A program made the translations under genes and the position numbers. From contig JAPPKM010000191.1 in NCBI GenBank assembly GCA_028874315.1, positions 1 to 40,638 of the forward strand: a DNA stretch of 40,638 nucleotides, in the 5' to 3' direction. This DNA is from Chloroflexota bacterium. Its GTDB lineage: Bacteria > Chloroflexota > UBA11872. Shown here piece by piece: positions 15,485 to 24,181 of this stretch. A model generated the notes under the pieces. The model had not been told where the DNA came from. It made no database searches and was given only the letters and a program-made list of their open reading frames with translations. The first letter of the stretch is position 1; every line of letters begins with the position of its first letter.

Positions 15485-17134
15485 CTACATTCGTTCGGGC
15501 GCGGCAATCCCCAGCAGGCCCAATCCGTTGGCCAGCACCTGCTGCACGGCTCGAACCAGTTCCAGGCGCCGGGCGGTCCGGTCGGCGTCATCCGTTACCA
15601 CGCGGTGCTTGTTGTAGTAGGAGTGGAACACGCGCGCCAGGTCCAGCAGGTAGTGCGTCACCCGGTGCGGTTCGCGGTTGTGGCATGCGTCCACCACGAC
15701 CTCCGGAAAGGCGAGCAGCCGGCGCGCCAGGGCCACGTCGTCGGGCGTCAGGGTGGCGGCGCCCGCGGCCGTTCGCGCCGTCTCGGCCGTGCGTTGAATG
15801 CCCGCGCAGCGTGCGTGGGCCATCTGGATGTAGTAGACGGGATTTTCCGCGTCTTCACGCTTGGCCAGTTCCAGGTCGAACTCCATCTGGCTGTCGATGG
15901 CTTTGGACAGAAAGAAGTAGCGGGTCGCCGCCGGTCCGACTTCGTCCAGCACCTCGCGCAGGGTCACAAACTTCCCGCTGCGCTTGCCCTGCCGGCCCAG
16001 CGCGCCGTCAGTCCGGATGCCGACCATCTGGGTGACAAGGATTTCAAGCCGGGCGGCGTCGGCGCTCTCATCCAGCGCCTGCATGGCCGCGTGCATGCGA
16101 GCCACGTGTCCGTGGTGATCCGCCCCCCAGACATCGATCACACGCTCGAAACCGCGCTTGGCGAACTTGTCCCGGTGATAGGCGATGTCCACGGCGAAGT
16201 AGGTGGGATCGCCGCGTGAGCGCACCAGCACGTTTTCGCGGTCGTCCTCGCCCGCGCCGCCGATAAACCAGACGGCGCCGTCGCGCTGTGCCACGAATCC
16301 CTGCTCGTCCAGGACATGGATCACCTCGTCCACGTCGCCCCGATCCCGCATGGCCTGCTCGGAGAACCACTCGTCAAACTCGATGCCGAGGTCGTCCAGA
16401 TCCCGCCGGATTGCGGCGAGGCCTATCTCAACGGCCCGGGCTTCAAACCCCCGGGCGTCGCTCGGACCACCCGTGCCGAGCCAGCGCGAGCCATCGTCGC
16501 GCACGATCTGCTCCGCCCACTCGGCGACGTAGTCGCCCCGGTAGCCGTCGGCCGGGAAACTCGAGCCCGCCCCAAGCGTCGCCGCGTAGTAGTGATAGAC
16601 GCTCTGCCCCAGGATCTCGACCTGGTGACCGGCGTCGTTGACGTAGTACTCGCGGCTGACCTCGTAGCCGCAGGCATCCAGCAGCCGGGCCAGGGCGTCG
16701 CCCACCACGCCCCCGCGGCCGGCGCCCGCAGTGAGCGGGCCGGTGGGATTGGCGCTCACATACTCCACCTGCACGCGCGAGCCGCCGCCGGCACTCGAGC
16801 CTCCGAACGACGTACCCGCCGCGGTGATTGCGGACAACTGTTGCAGAACCCAGGCGTCGTCGATCCAGAAGTTGATGAAGCCGGGTCCGGCCGTCTCCAC
16901 ACGGCTCACCGCAGGCGACGGGGGCAGATGCGCCACGATGGATTCGGCGATCGCGCGCGGCGGCGCGCCGACGATTCGCGCCAGCCGCAGGGCTTCCGAG
17001 CTCGAATAGTGGGCCAGGTCGTCGTCGCGCCGTTCCAGCGTGAAGGTCACCGGCGGTGTCGCGGCAACCGCCCCCGCGGCCTGGGCTGCGGACAGCCCGT
17101 CGGACAACAATGCGGAAAGCCGGCTTCGAATCAT
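15485..17134 (-). CDS. argS: Arginyl-tRNA synthetase with degenerate HIGH motif
   Basis: 549 residues from ATG 17134; an in-frame start at 17176 would add 14 residues. The N-terminal Add-1 domain is followed by VEYVSANPTGPL, where the HIGH motif normally follows as HVGH. Here it reads TAGA (135-138, coding bases 16721-16732), losing both histidines. REYYVNDAGHQ is normal. The KMSKS-like loop reads RQGKR in GRQGKRSGKFVTLREVLDEVG, keeping the second lysine. YYIQMAHARCAGIQR begins a normal DALR anticodon-binding domain. The enzyme charges tRNA-Arg in the cytoplasm. The remaining conservation argues for a functional gene. It converges with the GlmL-pair operon, with seven bases between stop codons. 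The upstream spacer shows no strong ribosome-binding site. Confidence 0.94.
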   Translation of the reverse strand: MIRSRLSALLSDGLSAAQAAGAVAATPPVTFTLERRDDDLAHYSSSEALRLARIVGAPPRAIAESIVAHLPPSPAVSRVETAGPGFINFWIDDAWVLQQLSAITAAGTSFGGSSAGGGSRVQVEYVSANPTGPLTAGAGRGGVVGDALARLLDACGYEVSREYYVNDAGHQVEILGQSVYHYYAATLGAGSSFPADGYRGDYVAEWAEQIVRDDGSRWLGTGGPSDARGFEARAVEIGLAAIRRDLDDLGIEFDEWFSEQAMRDRGDVDEVIHVLDEQGFVAQRDGAVWFIGGAGEDDRENVLVRSRGDPTYFAVDIAYHRDKFAKRGFERVIDVWGADHHGHVARMHAAMQALDESADAARLEILVTQMVGIRTDGALGRQGKRSGKFVTLREVLDEVGPAATRYFFLSKAIDSQMEFDLELAKREDAENPVYYIQMAHARCAGIQRTAETARTAAGAATLTPDDVALARRLLAFPEVVVDACHNREPHRVTHYLLDLARVFHSYYNKHRVVTDDADRTARRLELVRAVQQVLANGLGLLGIAAPERM

Positions 17135-17279
17135 GGGGGTTGGCCCGCGGGATGCTGGGTCGTGCCGTACCGGCACGCGCGGGGTGCTTTCGAAGTATAG
17201 CGAGACGGCCGGACGCCGAGCGCCATCCGCCCATTGGGGTACCGGCGCCGACCATCGGCGCCTCTCGGCATTAGAGACG

Positions 17280-17308
17280 TTGCGTGCGTTATGTCACCTT
17301 GTTAATAT
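17280..17308 (+). promoter_or_regulatory. Candidate sigma-70-type promoter for the zinc-ribbon/TPR gene
   Basis: TTGCGT at 17280-17285, a 17-base spacer, and TAATAT at 17303-17308, in a locally AT-rich patch between argS and the plus-strand gene. The -35 is weak (three of six consensus bases) and the -10 moderate (four of six). The predicted transcript would start about 60 bases before the TTG start codon. Confidence 0.4.
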
Positions 17309-17375
17309 CTGTAAGGCGCGCCTCGGTTGGCCTGAGTCGGGTTGCATAGCGGCCGCCAGGGGAGTGGCGCGCGAG

Positions 17376-17909
17376 TTGCAATGTCCACGGTGCAGGACGC
17401 GGCAGTACGGCTCTGTCGCCCGTTGCAGCAACTGCGGTAAGGATCTTCTGCACGGTCGCTCACCCCGGCTGCGCTACTACGCGTTTCTGACAGCCTCCTT
17501 TTCGTTCCTTGTCGTATTTGGCTTGATGCTTGGCGCCGAGCGGATCCCCTTCGCCTATCCGTTGATCGCGCTGGGACTGTTGACTGCCACAATCGCCGCG
17601 GTGGTTGCGGTACGGCCGGTTTCGACCGCGAGCCGCTATCAGCGCCGCGCGCTGGCCAACCTGCGCAGCAACCCGGAACAGGCGCTGCTCGATCTCACGC
17701 GCGCCATCGAGCTGGATGCCAACGACCGCAGCCTGCTGGTTGACCGGGCACGGGCGTATCGCCTGTTGCGTCGCCACCGCGAAGCCGCCGCCGACTTGCA
17801 GACGTACCTGCGGCAGACCCGTGGCGAGCCGCCCGCCCGCGTGGATCAGGCACGGACCCTACTTCAGCGTGTGGAAGCCGGCGGCGGTCTCCGTCTCTGG
17901 GAGATTTGA
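17376..17909 (+). CDS. Zinc-ribbon, two-membrane-segment, TPR-like protein
   Basis: 177 residues if started at TTG 17376, with AGGGGAG about eleven bases upstream; a GTG at 17364 is the alternative. The N terminus is a zinc ribbon with two CxxC pairs (CPRC and CSNC). Two hydrophobic segments follow at about residues 35-55 and 60-80 (YYAFLTASFSFLVVFGLML; YPLIALGLLTATIAAVVAV). The cytoplasmic C terminus looks like a pair of TPR helices, NPEQALLDLTRAIELDANDRSLLVDRARAYRLLRRHREAAADLQTYL split across two repeats. It probably is an inner-membrane scaffold; no specific function is known. Its last 51 bases overlap the 3' end of the convergent isomerase gene. Confidence 0.75.
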   Translation: MQCPRCRTRQYGSVARCSNCGKDLLHGRSPRLRYYAFLTASFSFLVVFGLMLGAERIPFAYPLIALGLLTATIAAVVAVRPVSTASRYQRRALANLRSNPEQALLDLTRAIELDANDRSLLVDRARAYRLLRRHREAAADLQTYLRQTRGEPPARVDQARTLLQRVEAGGGLRLWEI

Positions 17910-18728
17910 GGGAGCTCGCCCCGCCGCCCAGGCATCGGCAATCCGCCGCACGAGCGCCGCGGTAGCCGCCGGACCGGACGCGCCGGTTCCCACTTCGAAC
18001 GTCCAGGCTCCGTCGAACCCGATTTCGGTCAGGGCCGCCCCAAACCGGCGCCAGTCGATGTTCCCCAGGCCGGGCGGCCAGTGCCGGTCTTCCAGCGCGT
18101 CCGTGTCCTGCATGTGCAGCGCGATCAGCCGCTCGCCCGCGATGCGCGCCTCGTCGGCCGGGTCCAGGCCATTGTTGTTGGCATGGCCGGTATCCAGGCA
18201 GATACCCACTGTCGAGGGATAGTCGTCCACCACGCGCCGCAGGTCCTCCATGCGGCAGAGCGGACGCGGCGCGCCCTTGTGCTGCAAGTTCTCGAACGCC
18301 AATCGGATGCCCAACGCTTCAGCCTGGGCAGTCAGCGTGTCCATTGAGTGCCGAATGGCGTCGATCCGAATCTCCAGGTCCTCGGCGCGACTTTCTCCAT
18401 CACCTCTACCGCTTGGATGCACGATGACCGCAAAGCCGCCCAGTTCGGCAAACGGCTCAAAGCACGACGCCACGGCCGCGACGGCCCGGGTCCGATCGTC
18501 ATCGTCAAGCGACGCCAGATCGACGCTCAGATCCGAGTGAACCGTGCGCACCCAGACGCCATGCCGGTTCAGCACGGCACGCCGTTCGCCGGCCGTCCGT
18601 TCGTCCGCCAGGTCCTTGGGCCCGAAGAGTTCGCACTGCCTGAAACCTGCGCCGGCAAGTTCAGCAATGACTTGGTCAAAGGGCACACCGTTGGGCCAAA
18701 TTGCCGTGGCCAGGCTGTATTCGGGCAT
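17859..18728 (-). CDS. Sugar phosphate isomerase/epimerase-like TIM barrel
   Basis: 289 residues. It has the AP-endonuclease-2-like (xylose isomerase-like) TIM barrel pattern: AELAGAGFRQCELFGP near the start, FAVIVHPSG, RLAFENLQH, VGICLDTGHANNNGLDP, RLIALHMQDTDAL, and NIDWRRFGAALTEIGFDGAWTFEVG near the end. The metal-binding Glu, Asp, His and Glu residues of the family all appear in those blocks. Family members isomerise or epimerise sugars and inositols in the cytoplasm; the substrate cannot be named. The gene begins three bases after the nadE stop and is last in that operon. Its 3' end overlaps the zinc-ribbon/TPR gene on the other strand by 51 bases. Confidence 0.85.
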   Translation of the reverse strand: MPEYSLATAIWPNGVPFDQVIAELAGAGFRQCELFGPKDLADERTAGERRAVLNRHGVWVRTVHSDLSVDLASLDDDDRTRAVAAVASCFEPFAELGGFAVIVHPSGRGDGESRAEDLEIRIDAIRHSMDTLTAQAEALGIRLAFENLQHKGAPRPLCRMEDLRRVVDDYPSTVGICLDTGHANNNGLDPADEARIAGERLIALHMQDTDALEDRHWPPGLGNIDWRRFGAALTEIGFDGAWTFEVGTGASGPAATAALVRRIADAWAAGRAPSNLPETETAAGFHTLK

Positions 18729-18731
18729 GGG

Positions 18732-19589
18732 TTAGCGTCCCCAGTCGCGCGGATAGCGGAAGTCGCGGTCAATCGTACGGTTTGAGAGCTTGGCGATCAG
18801 CGGCAGCCGCCGCTTGAACTGCGAGCGCACGACCCGCCGCTGCAATTCGTACACCAGGTCGGCGTCAAACCCGCCGGCGATGAGATCGGCGGTGGCGTAC
18901 ATCTCGTCAATCAGGAGATACAGCACCTGGTCGGCCGTCTCATAGTCAAAGCCGAGCTCATCCTCGTCGGACTGCCCGACCCACAGGTCGGCGCTCGGCG
19001 CCTTGTCTCGAATGGCGGCGGGTACGTCCAGCGCCGTCGCCAGCGCGCGCACCTGCGTCTTGTACAGATCGCCGATCGGGTTCACCGCACTGGCCATATC
19101 CCCAAACTGGGTCCCGTAGCCCAGCAGCAACTCCGTCTTGTTGCTGGTGCCCACAACCAGCCCCCCGAACGCCTCCGACTGGTCGTAAAGCGCGATCATG
19201 CGCGCCCGCGACATGATGTTGCCGCGCCGCACCGGGCTGGGATCCTCGTCCAGTTCGCCCAGCAACCCGTCAACCGCCGCTGAGATTTCGATCAGCGTGG
19301 ACGGGATCCCCAGCTGACCCACCAGCGTCTCGGCATCGGCGCGACTGGCCGGATTGCTGGTGCGGTATGGCATCAGCACGGCCAGCACCCGCTCGGGGCC
19401 GAAGGCTCGGGCGGCCAGCGCGCAGCTCACCGCCGAGTCGATCCCGCCCGACAACGCCACCACCGCGCGTTGGATACCGAACTTCTCGATTTCATCGCGG
19501 ATAAACGCTTCGAGGACCCGGCAGGTCAGGCCCGGCTCGAGGTCCAGGCCGCGCTGCGCCCGTCCGCGCAGGTCAACCTCGGTCGTCAT
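18732..19589 (-). CDS. nadE: NAD synthetase domain as a stand-alone protein
   Basis: 285 residues from ATG 19589. A longer reading to 19652 would lie inside the glutaminase gene. The PP-loop SGGIDS (47-52) binds ATP, and RARMIALYDQSE, VVGTSNKTELLLGYGTQFGD and NPIGDLYKTQVRALA are standard NadE blocks. KAPSADLWVGQSDEDELGFDYETAD is the conserved C-terminal region. It converts nicotinate adenine dinucleotide to NAD+ using ATP and ammonia. The preceding gene encodes a nitrilase-fold glutaminase and overlaps this one by 17 bases, so the two together probably replace the usual fused glutamine-dependent enzyme. The overlap suggests coupled translation and stoichiometric assembly. Confidence 0.94.
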   Translation of the reverse strand: MTTEVDLRGRAQRGLDLEPGLTCRVLEAFIRDEIEKFGIQRAVVALSGGIDSAVSCALAARAFGPERVLAVLMPYRTSNPASRADAETLVGQLGIPSTLIEISAAVDGLLGELDEDPSPVRRGNIMSRARMIALYDQSEAFGGLVVGTSNKTELLLGYGTQFGDMASAVNPIGDLYKTQVRALATALDVPAAIRDKAPSADLWVGQSDEDELGFDYETADQVLYLLIDEMYATADLIAGGFDADLVYELQRRVVRSQFKRRLPLIAKLSNRTIDRDFRYPRDWGR

Positions 19590-20448
19590 CCTGCCAATGC
19601 CGCTGGGCCGCAATGCGCGCAAACTCCCGCCCGTTGAGCGACACGTCTTCATCGCGGCGCAGCGGCAGGCGCGTGCGTTGCCGCCGCAGCGGCGCGTCGG
19701 CCAGCGTGGCCAGCACCAGGGCCTCCTCGAAGTCAGGCGCCCGTGCCAGCAGTTCGCCGTCCGGACCGATGACCTCGGACCCGCCCCAGAAATTCACCCC
19801 GTCCTCGAAGCCGACCCGATTGCAGTGCACGACGTAACAGACGTGCAGACTCGCGTAGAGCCGGTTGATGGCGCGCCAGGTCTCCGCGGAGCCCAATTCG
19901 TGCGTGCCGCCCGCCACCCCGCGGCCCGGGCTGCTGGACAACCCGTAAATCACGTCCGCGCCGTCGGCCGCCGCAATGCTGGCCGTGGTGGGATGCCACA
20001 GGTCTTCACAGATCAACATGGATGTGCGCCCGAATCGTGTGTCGAACGCCCGAACCGCCCCGCCGCCCGCCAGGTCGCGCGCCTCGTCAAAGAGGCCGTA
20101 CGTCACCAGGTACACCTTGTGATGCACGTGAACGAACTCGCCGTGGTGCAGATAGCCGGCCGCCGGCAGAAACCGGTGGTCCGAGGTCTCCTCCACGAAC
20201 CCGAAGATCACATCGATCCCCTGGCTCGCCTCCCGTAGCGGATCCAGCCTGGGGTCATCCCGCGGCAACGCCACGTCTGGTACGAGGTCGCTGAGGAAGT
20301 AGCCGGTCAGCGACTGCTCGGGAAACACCACAACGTCGGCGCCGGCTGTCGCCGCTCGCTCGATGTAGTCCAGGTGCAGCGCCAGGTTGTGATCCAGGTC
20401 CCCCAGGGCGGGCCGAATCTGCGCCAACGCCAGCCGAATGTCCTGCAC
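19573..20448 (-). CDS. Nitrilase-fold glutaminase, probable NadE partner
   Basis: 291 residues, carbon-nitrogen hydrolase fold. The Glu-Lys-Cys triad is present: E44 in VFPEQSLTGY, K111 in HHKVYLVTY and C147 in MLICEDLWHP. The segments DVIYGLSSSPGRG and NRVGFEDGVNFWGGSEVIGPDGELLA match the glutaminase half of glutamine-dependent NAD synthetases. It would hydrolyse glutamine and feed ammonia to NadE, whose gene starts inside the last 17 bases of this one. It is the first gene of the three-gene operon and diverges from the HtrA-type protease across 133 bases. A stand-alone amidase role is possible but less likely given the arrangement. Confidence 0.88.
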   Translation of the reverse strand: MQDIRLALAQIRPALGDLDHNLALHLDYIERAATAGADVVVFPEQSLTGYFLSDLVPDVALPRDDPRLDPLREASQGIDVIFGFVEETSDHRFLPAAGYLHHGEFVHVHHKVYLVTYGLFDEARDLAGGGAVRAFDTRFGRTSMLICEDLWHPTTASIAAADGADVIYGLSSSPGRGVAGGTHELGSAETWRAINRLYASLHVCYVVHCNRVGFEDGVNFWGGSEVIGPDGELLARAPDFEEALVLATLADAPLRRQRTRLPLRRDEDVSLNGREFARIAAQRHWQDDDRG

Positions 20449-20546
20449 CGCGCCTCGCCGTAACCTCGGTCGCGGTCAGTCTAGCGACGCCCGTCGATCG
20501 GCACGTGCAGCGTAGTGATTCGCACAGAAGGCGCCCCGGACCTGCC

Positions 20547-20552
20547 TATACT
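20547..20552 (+). promoter_or_regulatory. Possible -10 element of the HtrA-type gene
   Basis: TATACT (five of six consensus bases) lies 29 bases before the GTG start. No convincing -35 hexamer is found at the right distance, so this may be an alternative-sigma or activator-dependent promoter, or chance. Confidence 0.3.
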
Positions 20553-20581
20553 CAAGTAGTCGAGATCCGGTTGCGCCGCTT

Positions 20582-21742
20582 GTGTCTGAATCTTCACCGC
20601 CGCAGCATTCGAAGGGCGTCTCGCGCTGGGTCGTGGGCCTGCTGGCGCTGACGGTCGTGCTGGGCACCGGCGGCGGGGCCGTCAGCGGCTACATTGCGGG
20701 GCGCGTGGCGGCGCCGCCGGCGCCACAGGTAACGCCGCCCGCCGCGACAGCCAGCGCACCGGTGGTTGTCGCCGCCCCGACGTCCTACGCGGGCCTGCTG
20801 GAAACTCTGATGCCGGCGGTGGTAACCGTCGAAGTCCGGCGCGGCGCGCTCAACCGGGGCTCGGGCATCGGCACGGGCTTCTTCTACAACACCGACGGGC
20901 GCATCCTCACCAACGCCCACGTGCTACCCGAGGGCGAGTCGGGGGACGTGCGGGTCACCCTTTCGGACGGCCAGCGAATCCCCGCCAAAATCCTCGGGCG
21001 CGATGTCTGGGGCGACGTGGCCGTGTTGCAGGCCGAAGGCGGTCCCTTCCCGGCCCTGGAGTTGGCCGGCGATACCGAAGTGCGCGTCGGCGAACCGGTC
21101 CTGGCCATTGGAAGCCCGCGCAACTACCGAAACTCCGCCACCTCCGGCATCGTCAGCGGCCTTGACCGGCTGATCCCGCGTACCGTCACCACCGACAGCG
21201 GCCCCATGGCCATTCCGCTGCGCGGATTGATTCAGACCGACGCCGCCGTCAACCAGGGCAATAGCGGCGGGCCGCTCGTCAGCACCGACGGGCGCGTGGT
21301 CGGCATCAATACCGCCGTGCAGTCCAACGCCAACGATATTGGGTTCGCCCTGCCCATCGCGGACATCATTCGCCGCCTGCCGGAACTCGAATCCACGGGA
21401 ACGGTTGCGCGCGGCCTTCTGGGCGTGCGCTACCAGTTGATCGATCCCGAACTGGATCGCTTCGCGGGAACGCCCTACCCCTACGCCGTGGCGGTCAGCG
21501 CGGTCATGCCGGACACCACCGCGCAGGCGGCGGGCGTGCGATCGGCCGACGTCATCGTGGCGATCAACGGCGAGTCGTTGACCCGCGACTTCAACCTGTC
21601 ACATGCCATCGACGGCGCCCGCGTGGGCGAGACGCTCACGCTCTCGGTCCGGCGCATGGGGCAGCTACTGGACCTCCAGGCAACCCTGACGCCACGGCCG
21701 CAGGCCATCAGCACAACGCCGCTCGACATCAACCCGAACTGA
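20582..21742 (+). CDS. Membrane-anchored S1C (HtrA/Deg) serine protease
   Basis: 386 residues from GTG 20582. One membrane segment lies near residues 14-40 (VVGLLALTVVLG...), followed by an Ala/Pro-rich linker to about 68. The trypsin-like domain has the full catalytic triad: H113 in TNAHVL, D145 in WGDVAVLQ, and S228 in NQGNSGGPL. One PDZ domain follows (about 285-370), with VMPDTTAQAAGVRSADVIVAING. HtrA proteases degrade or refold damaged envelope proteins on the outer face of the membrane. One PDZ domain matches DegS or Gram-positive HtrA architecture. The gene stands alone between the NAD operon (divergent) and the carboxylate-amine ligase gene. Confidence 0.94.
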   Translation: MSESSPPQHSKGVSRWVVGLLALTVVLGTGGGAVSGYIAGRVAAPPAPQVTPPAATASAPVVVAAPTSYAGLLETLMPAVVTVEVRRGALNRGSGIGTGFFYNTDGRILTNAHVLPEGESGDVRVTLSDGQRIPAKILGRDVWGDVAVLQAEGGPFPALELAGDTEVRVGEPVLAIGSPRNYRNSATSGIVSGLDRLIPRTVTTDSGPMAIPLRGLIQTDAAVNQGNSGGPLVSTDGRVVGINTAVQSNANDIGFALPIADIIRRLPELESTGTVARGLLGVRYQLIDPELDRFAGTPYPYAVAVSAVMPDTTAQAAGVRSADVIVAINGESLTRDFNLSHAIDGARVGETLTLSVRRMGQLLDLQATLTPRPQAISTTPLDINPN

Positions 21743-22052
21743 CGCGACAACTCGCGATTCACGCCGCCGAGGCGGATCGCTGGCTTCTCCGTATGCGGGC
21801 GCGGGCGGTCGCGCGTGACGCCGGCGATGATCCCGGCCGGGCCATGCCGACGGTGCCTGCGTAGAAGTTCAGGCTCGGCCGCGTGCCCAGCCGGTGTCCG
21901 CCAGTGAGGCAGACCGCGCGTCGCCCCATCCTCGCCCTTCGCGCCCCGCGCGCCCCCAAGGCAATATGCTGCCCGCTGTCACAATCTCCCGGACATATGT
22001 TGCGTTACGCACAGAGTCGTACCGACCGATGGCCGGGCAGCACGGAGGCGAC
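21743..22052. other. Intergenic region before the carboxylate-amine ligase gene
   Basis: About 310 bases with no supported gene. Open frames on both strands are Arg/Pro/Ala-rich and lack ribosome-binding sites. The last 80 bases are relatively AT-rich (CAATATG, CATATGTTGCG) and probably hold the promoter of the next gene, but no clear -35/-10 pair is visible. Confidence 0.5.
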
Positions 22053-23198
22053 GTGGACGACCTGACGATCAAGCTGGGCATCGAAGAGGAGTTCTTCCTC
22101 GTCGACCCCGAATCCCGCGACCTCCTGGCCGACCCCGACCTTCGCATCTTCGAGCACTGCGAGACGAACGGCGGACCGCACAAGTTCGTCAGGGAATTCC
22201 TGCGCACCCAGATCGAGTCCAATTCCCACGTCTGCGAATCCGTCGCGCAAGTCCGCACCGCCCTGCTGGAAACGCGCAGCACGGTCATCCGCGCCGCCGA
22301 AACCTACGGCGCCGCCGTCATGGCCGCCTCAACCCACCCGTTCGCCGACTGGCGCGAACAGGCCCCCACGCCGCGCGAACGCTACGAGCGCTTTACCGTC
22401 ACTTACCAGGACAGCGTCCGGCGCTTTCTCATCGGCGGGATGCACGTCCATGCCGGGTTTGGCGACCCCGACTCGCGCATTCGCGTCATGACGGCCATCC
22501 GCCGCTACCTGCCCATCCTTCACGCGCTCTCCGCCACGTCGCCCTTCGTCGAAGGCCGCGAGACCGGCTACAAGTCCTACCGCCTGAACCTGCTGGGCAA
22601 CCTTCCCCGCACCAGCCTCCCCGGCCCCCTGCGGTCCCGCGCCGAGTTCGACCGGTTGGTGGCCGACTATCAGCGCCTGGACTTCATCACCGACGCCAGC
22701 GAGCTCTGGTGGGACATCAGACCCTCCGGCAAGTTCCCCACCATCGAAATGCGCATCTGCGACGTCTGCACCCGCATCGACGACGCCATGTGCATCGTCG
22801 CCCTCTACGCGTCCCTCGTCCGCTACCTGCTCCGCCAGGACCAGGCCGGCCAGCTGGCCCCCGAGCCGCCCACCGAGATCATTGCCGAGAACCGCTGGCT
22901 CGCCCAGCGCTACGGCGTGCTGGCCTTCTTCGGCGACGTGCGCGGCGGTGGGCGCAAGGACATCATCGACTTCACCGAAGAACTCGTGGACACCCTCGCC
23001 GACGACGCCCGCGCCCTCGGCTGCGAACCCGAGCTTCGCCACGCCCTCACCATCATCGCCGAAGGCACCGGCGCCGACCGCCAGGTCGACCTCTACCGCC
23101 TCCGCCGCCTCGAAGGCGACTCCCACGACGAAGCGCTGCTACAGGTCGTCGACCTCGTCCTCGCCGAAACCCGCGCCAGCATCGAACCCACGGCCTGA
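22053..23198 (+). CDS. YbdK-type carboxylate-amine ligase (GCS2 family)
   Basis: 381 residues from GTG 22053, chosen because a perfect GGAGG lies four bases upstream and the usual family opening LTIKLGIEEEFFLVD follows immediately. ATG 22029 is in frame but lacks a site. Family blocks include FVREFLRTQIESNSHVCE, GAAVMAASTHPFADW, IGGMHVHAGF, YRLNLLGNLPRTS, WWDIRPSGKFPTIEMRICDVC and the C-terminal LRHALTIIAEGTGADRQ. YbdK-type proteins are ATP-grasp-like relatives of glutamate-cysteine ligase with weak activity of that kind in E. coli; the true substrate is mostly unknown. It is monocistronic and converges with the methyltransferase gene, 36 bases apart. Confidence 0.92.
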   Translation: MDDLTIKLGIEEEFFLVDPESRDLLADPDLRIFEHCETNGGPHKFVREFLRTQIESNSHVCESVAQVRTALLETRSTVIRAAETYGAAVMAASTHPFADWREQAPTPRERYERFTVTYQDSVRRFLIGGMHVHAGFGDPDSRIRVMTAIRRYLPILHALSATSPFVEGRETGYKSYRLNLLGNLPRTSLPGPLRSRAEFDRLVADYQRLDFITDASELWWDIRPSGKFPTIEMRICDVCTRIDDAMCIVALYASLVRYLLRQDQAGQLAPEPPTEIIAENRWLAQRYGVLAFFGDVRGGGRKDIIDFTEELVDTLADDARALGCEPELRHALTIIAEGTGADRQVDLYRLRRLEGDSHDEALLQVVDLVLAETRASIEPTA

Positions 23199-23234
23199 TC
23201 CTCCGTCGACGTCGCAGGCCATGGCCATCCGCGC

Positions 23235-24068
23235 TTATCGCGTAGCGGCAACCACGAAATGTGCGGACATTCCGAGTAACGTCCGCTCCGCTTCCACGGT
23301 GCGAATCAAGTCCAGCAGCTGAGCCCGCTTCGCCGGGTCGGACATTCGCCCGTCCAGATCTGTGGCCACAGCCCCTGGTCCCTGCACCGCATAAGTACCC
23401 GGCTGCACGAATCCCGCCTCGAGGACCTCGGCCTCAAGCTCTTCCGGCCGGTGAAAGAACGCCGTGGTGAAGTAGCCGACGTCATCCGGCAGTCCACGAT
23501 GCTGCCCGTCCTTGAGATCGCGACGCAGGATCGGAACGAAGTCCGGGTCGTCGATGTAGCCCTCGGTAAGTCCGTCCAGCAGCGAAGCGAACCGGTTAAC
23601 TGCCTTGGCCATCACCACGCCCCCCGGCTTCAACACGCGGTGGGCCTCGCGCAACGCCGCCAGCCGGTCGTCTCGCTCCGTCGGGTGGTACAGCGGCCCC
23701 ATCAGCAACACCGCGTCCACGCTCCCGTCAGCCTGGTCCAGCGACCGCGCGTCGCCCAACGACACACTGGCCACTGGATGCTCCGGCTGCGCCCGCGACG
23801 CCACCCGCGCCTGCGCCACGTGCTTTTCTACCGGATCCACCAGGTGAACCTCATAGCCAAGCCCGGCCAGCCAGCACGCATACCGCCCCGATCCGCCCCC
23901 CACATCCAGCACCACCCCCGGCGGTGCCGGCAGAAACCGCCCAAGCAACTCCTGCATCCGCGCAAACTCAAGCGGCCCAGCCCCCCGAACCAACCGCCCC
24001 GCCTCGTCAATCCCCTCGTAATACGAAAGAATCTCCCGGCCAGCCGGTGAGACGTTCCTTTCCGGCAT
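23235..24068 (-). CDS. Class I SAM-dependent methyltransferase
   Basis: 277 residues from ATG 24068; a GTG directly before it (24071) is possible. The SAM-binding motif is VVLDVGGGSGRYACWLAGLGYEV, split by the usual acidic residue in HLVDPVEKHV. LGDARSLDQADGSVDAVLLMGPLYH is motif II, and AHRVLKPGGVVMAKAVNR is the post-motif strand. The rest of the protein has no substrate-specific feature I can recognise; it could act on a small molecule or a biotin-like precursor. No neighbour suggests a pathway: the antitoxin gene lies upstream on the same strand 113 bases away, and the ligase gene converges. Confidence 0.85.
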   Translation of the reverse strand: MPERNVSPAGREILSYYEGIDEAGRLVRGAGPLEFARMQELLGRFLPAPPGVVLDVGGGSGRYACWLAGLGYEVHLVDPVEKHVAQARVASRAQPEHPVASVSLGDARSLDQADGSVDAVLLMGPLYHPTERDDRLAALREAHRVLKPGGVVMAKAVNRFASLLDGLTEGYIDDPDFVPILRRDLKDGQHRGLPDDVGYFTTAFFHRPEELEAEVLEAGFVQPGTYAVQGPGAVATDLDGRMSDPAKRAQLLDLIRTVEAERTLLGMSAHFVVAATR

Positions 24069-24181
24069 CACGCCATCGCCTTAGCTTCCACGCACTCCAA
24101 CCAGTCAGGCTACGTGACCCTGCCTATCGCGAGCCTTCGCCGCAGACGCGCTAGGCGCCGTCCGCACCGAGTATTCCGGGG

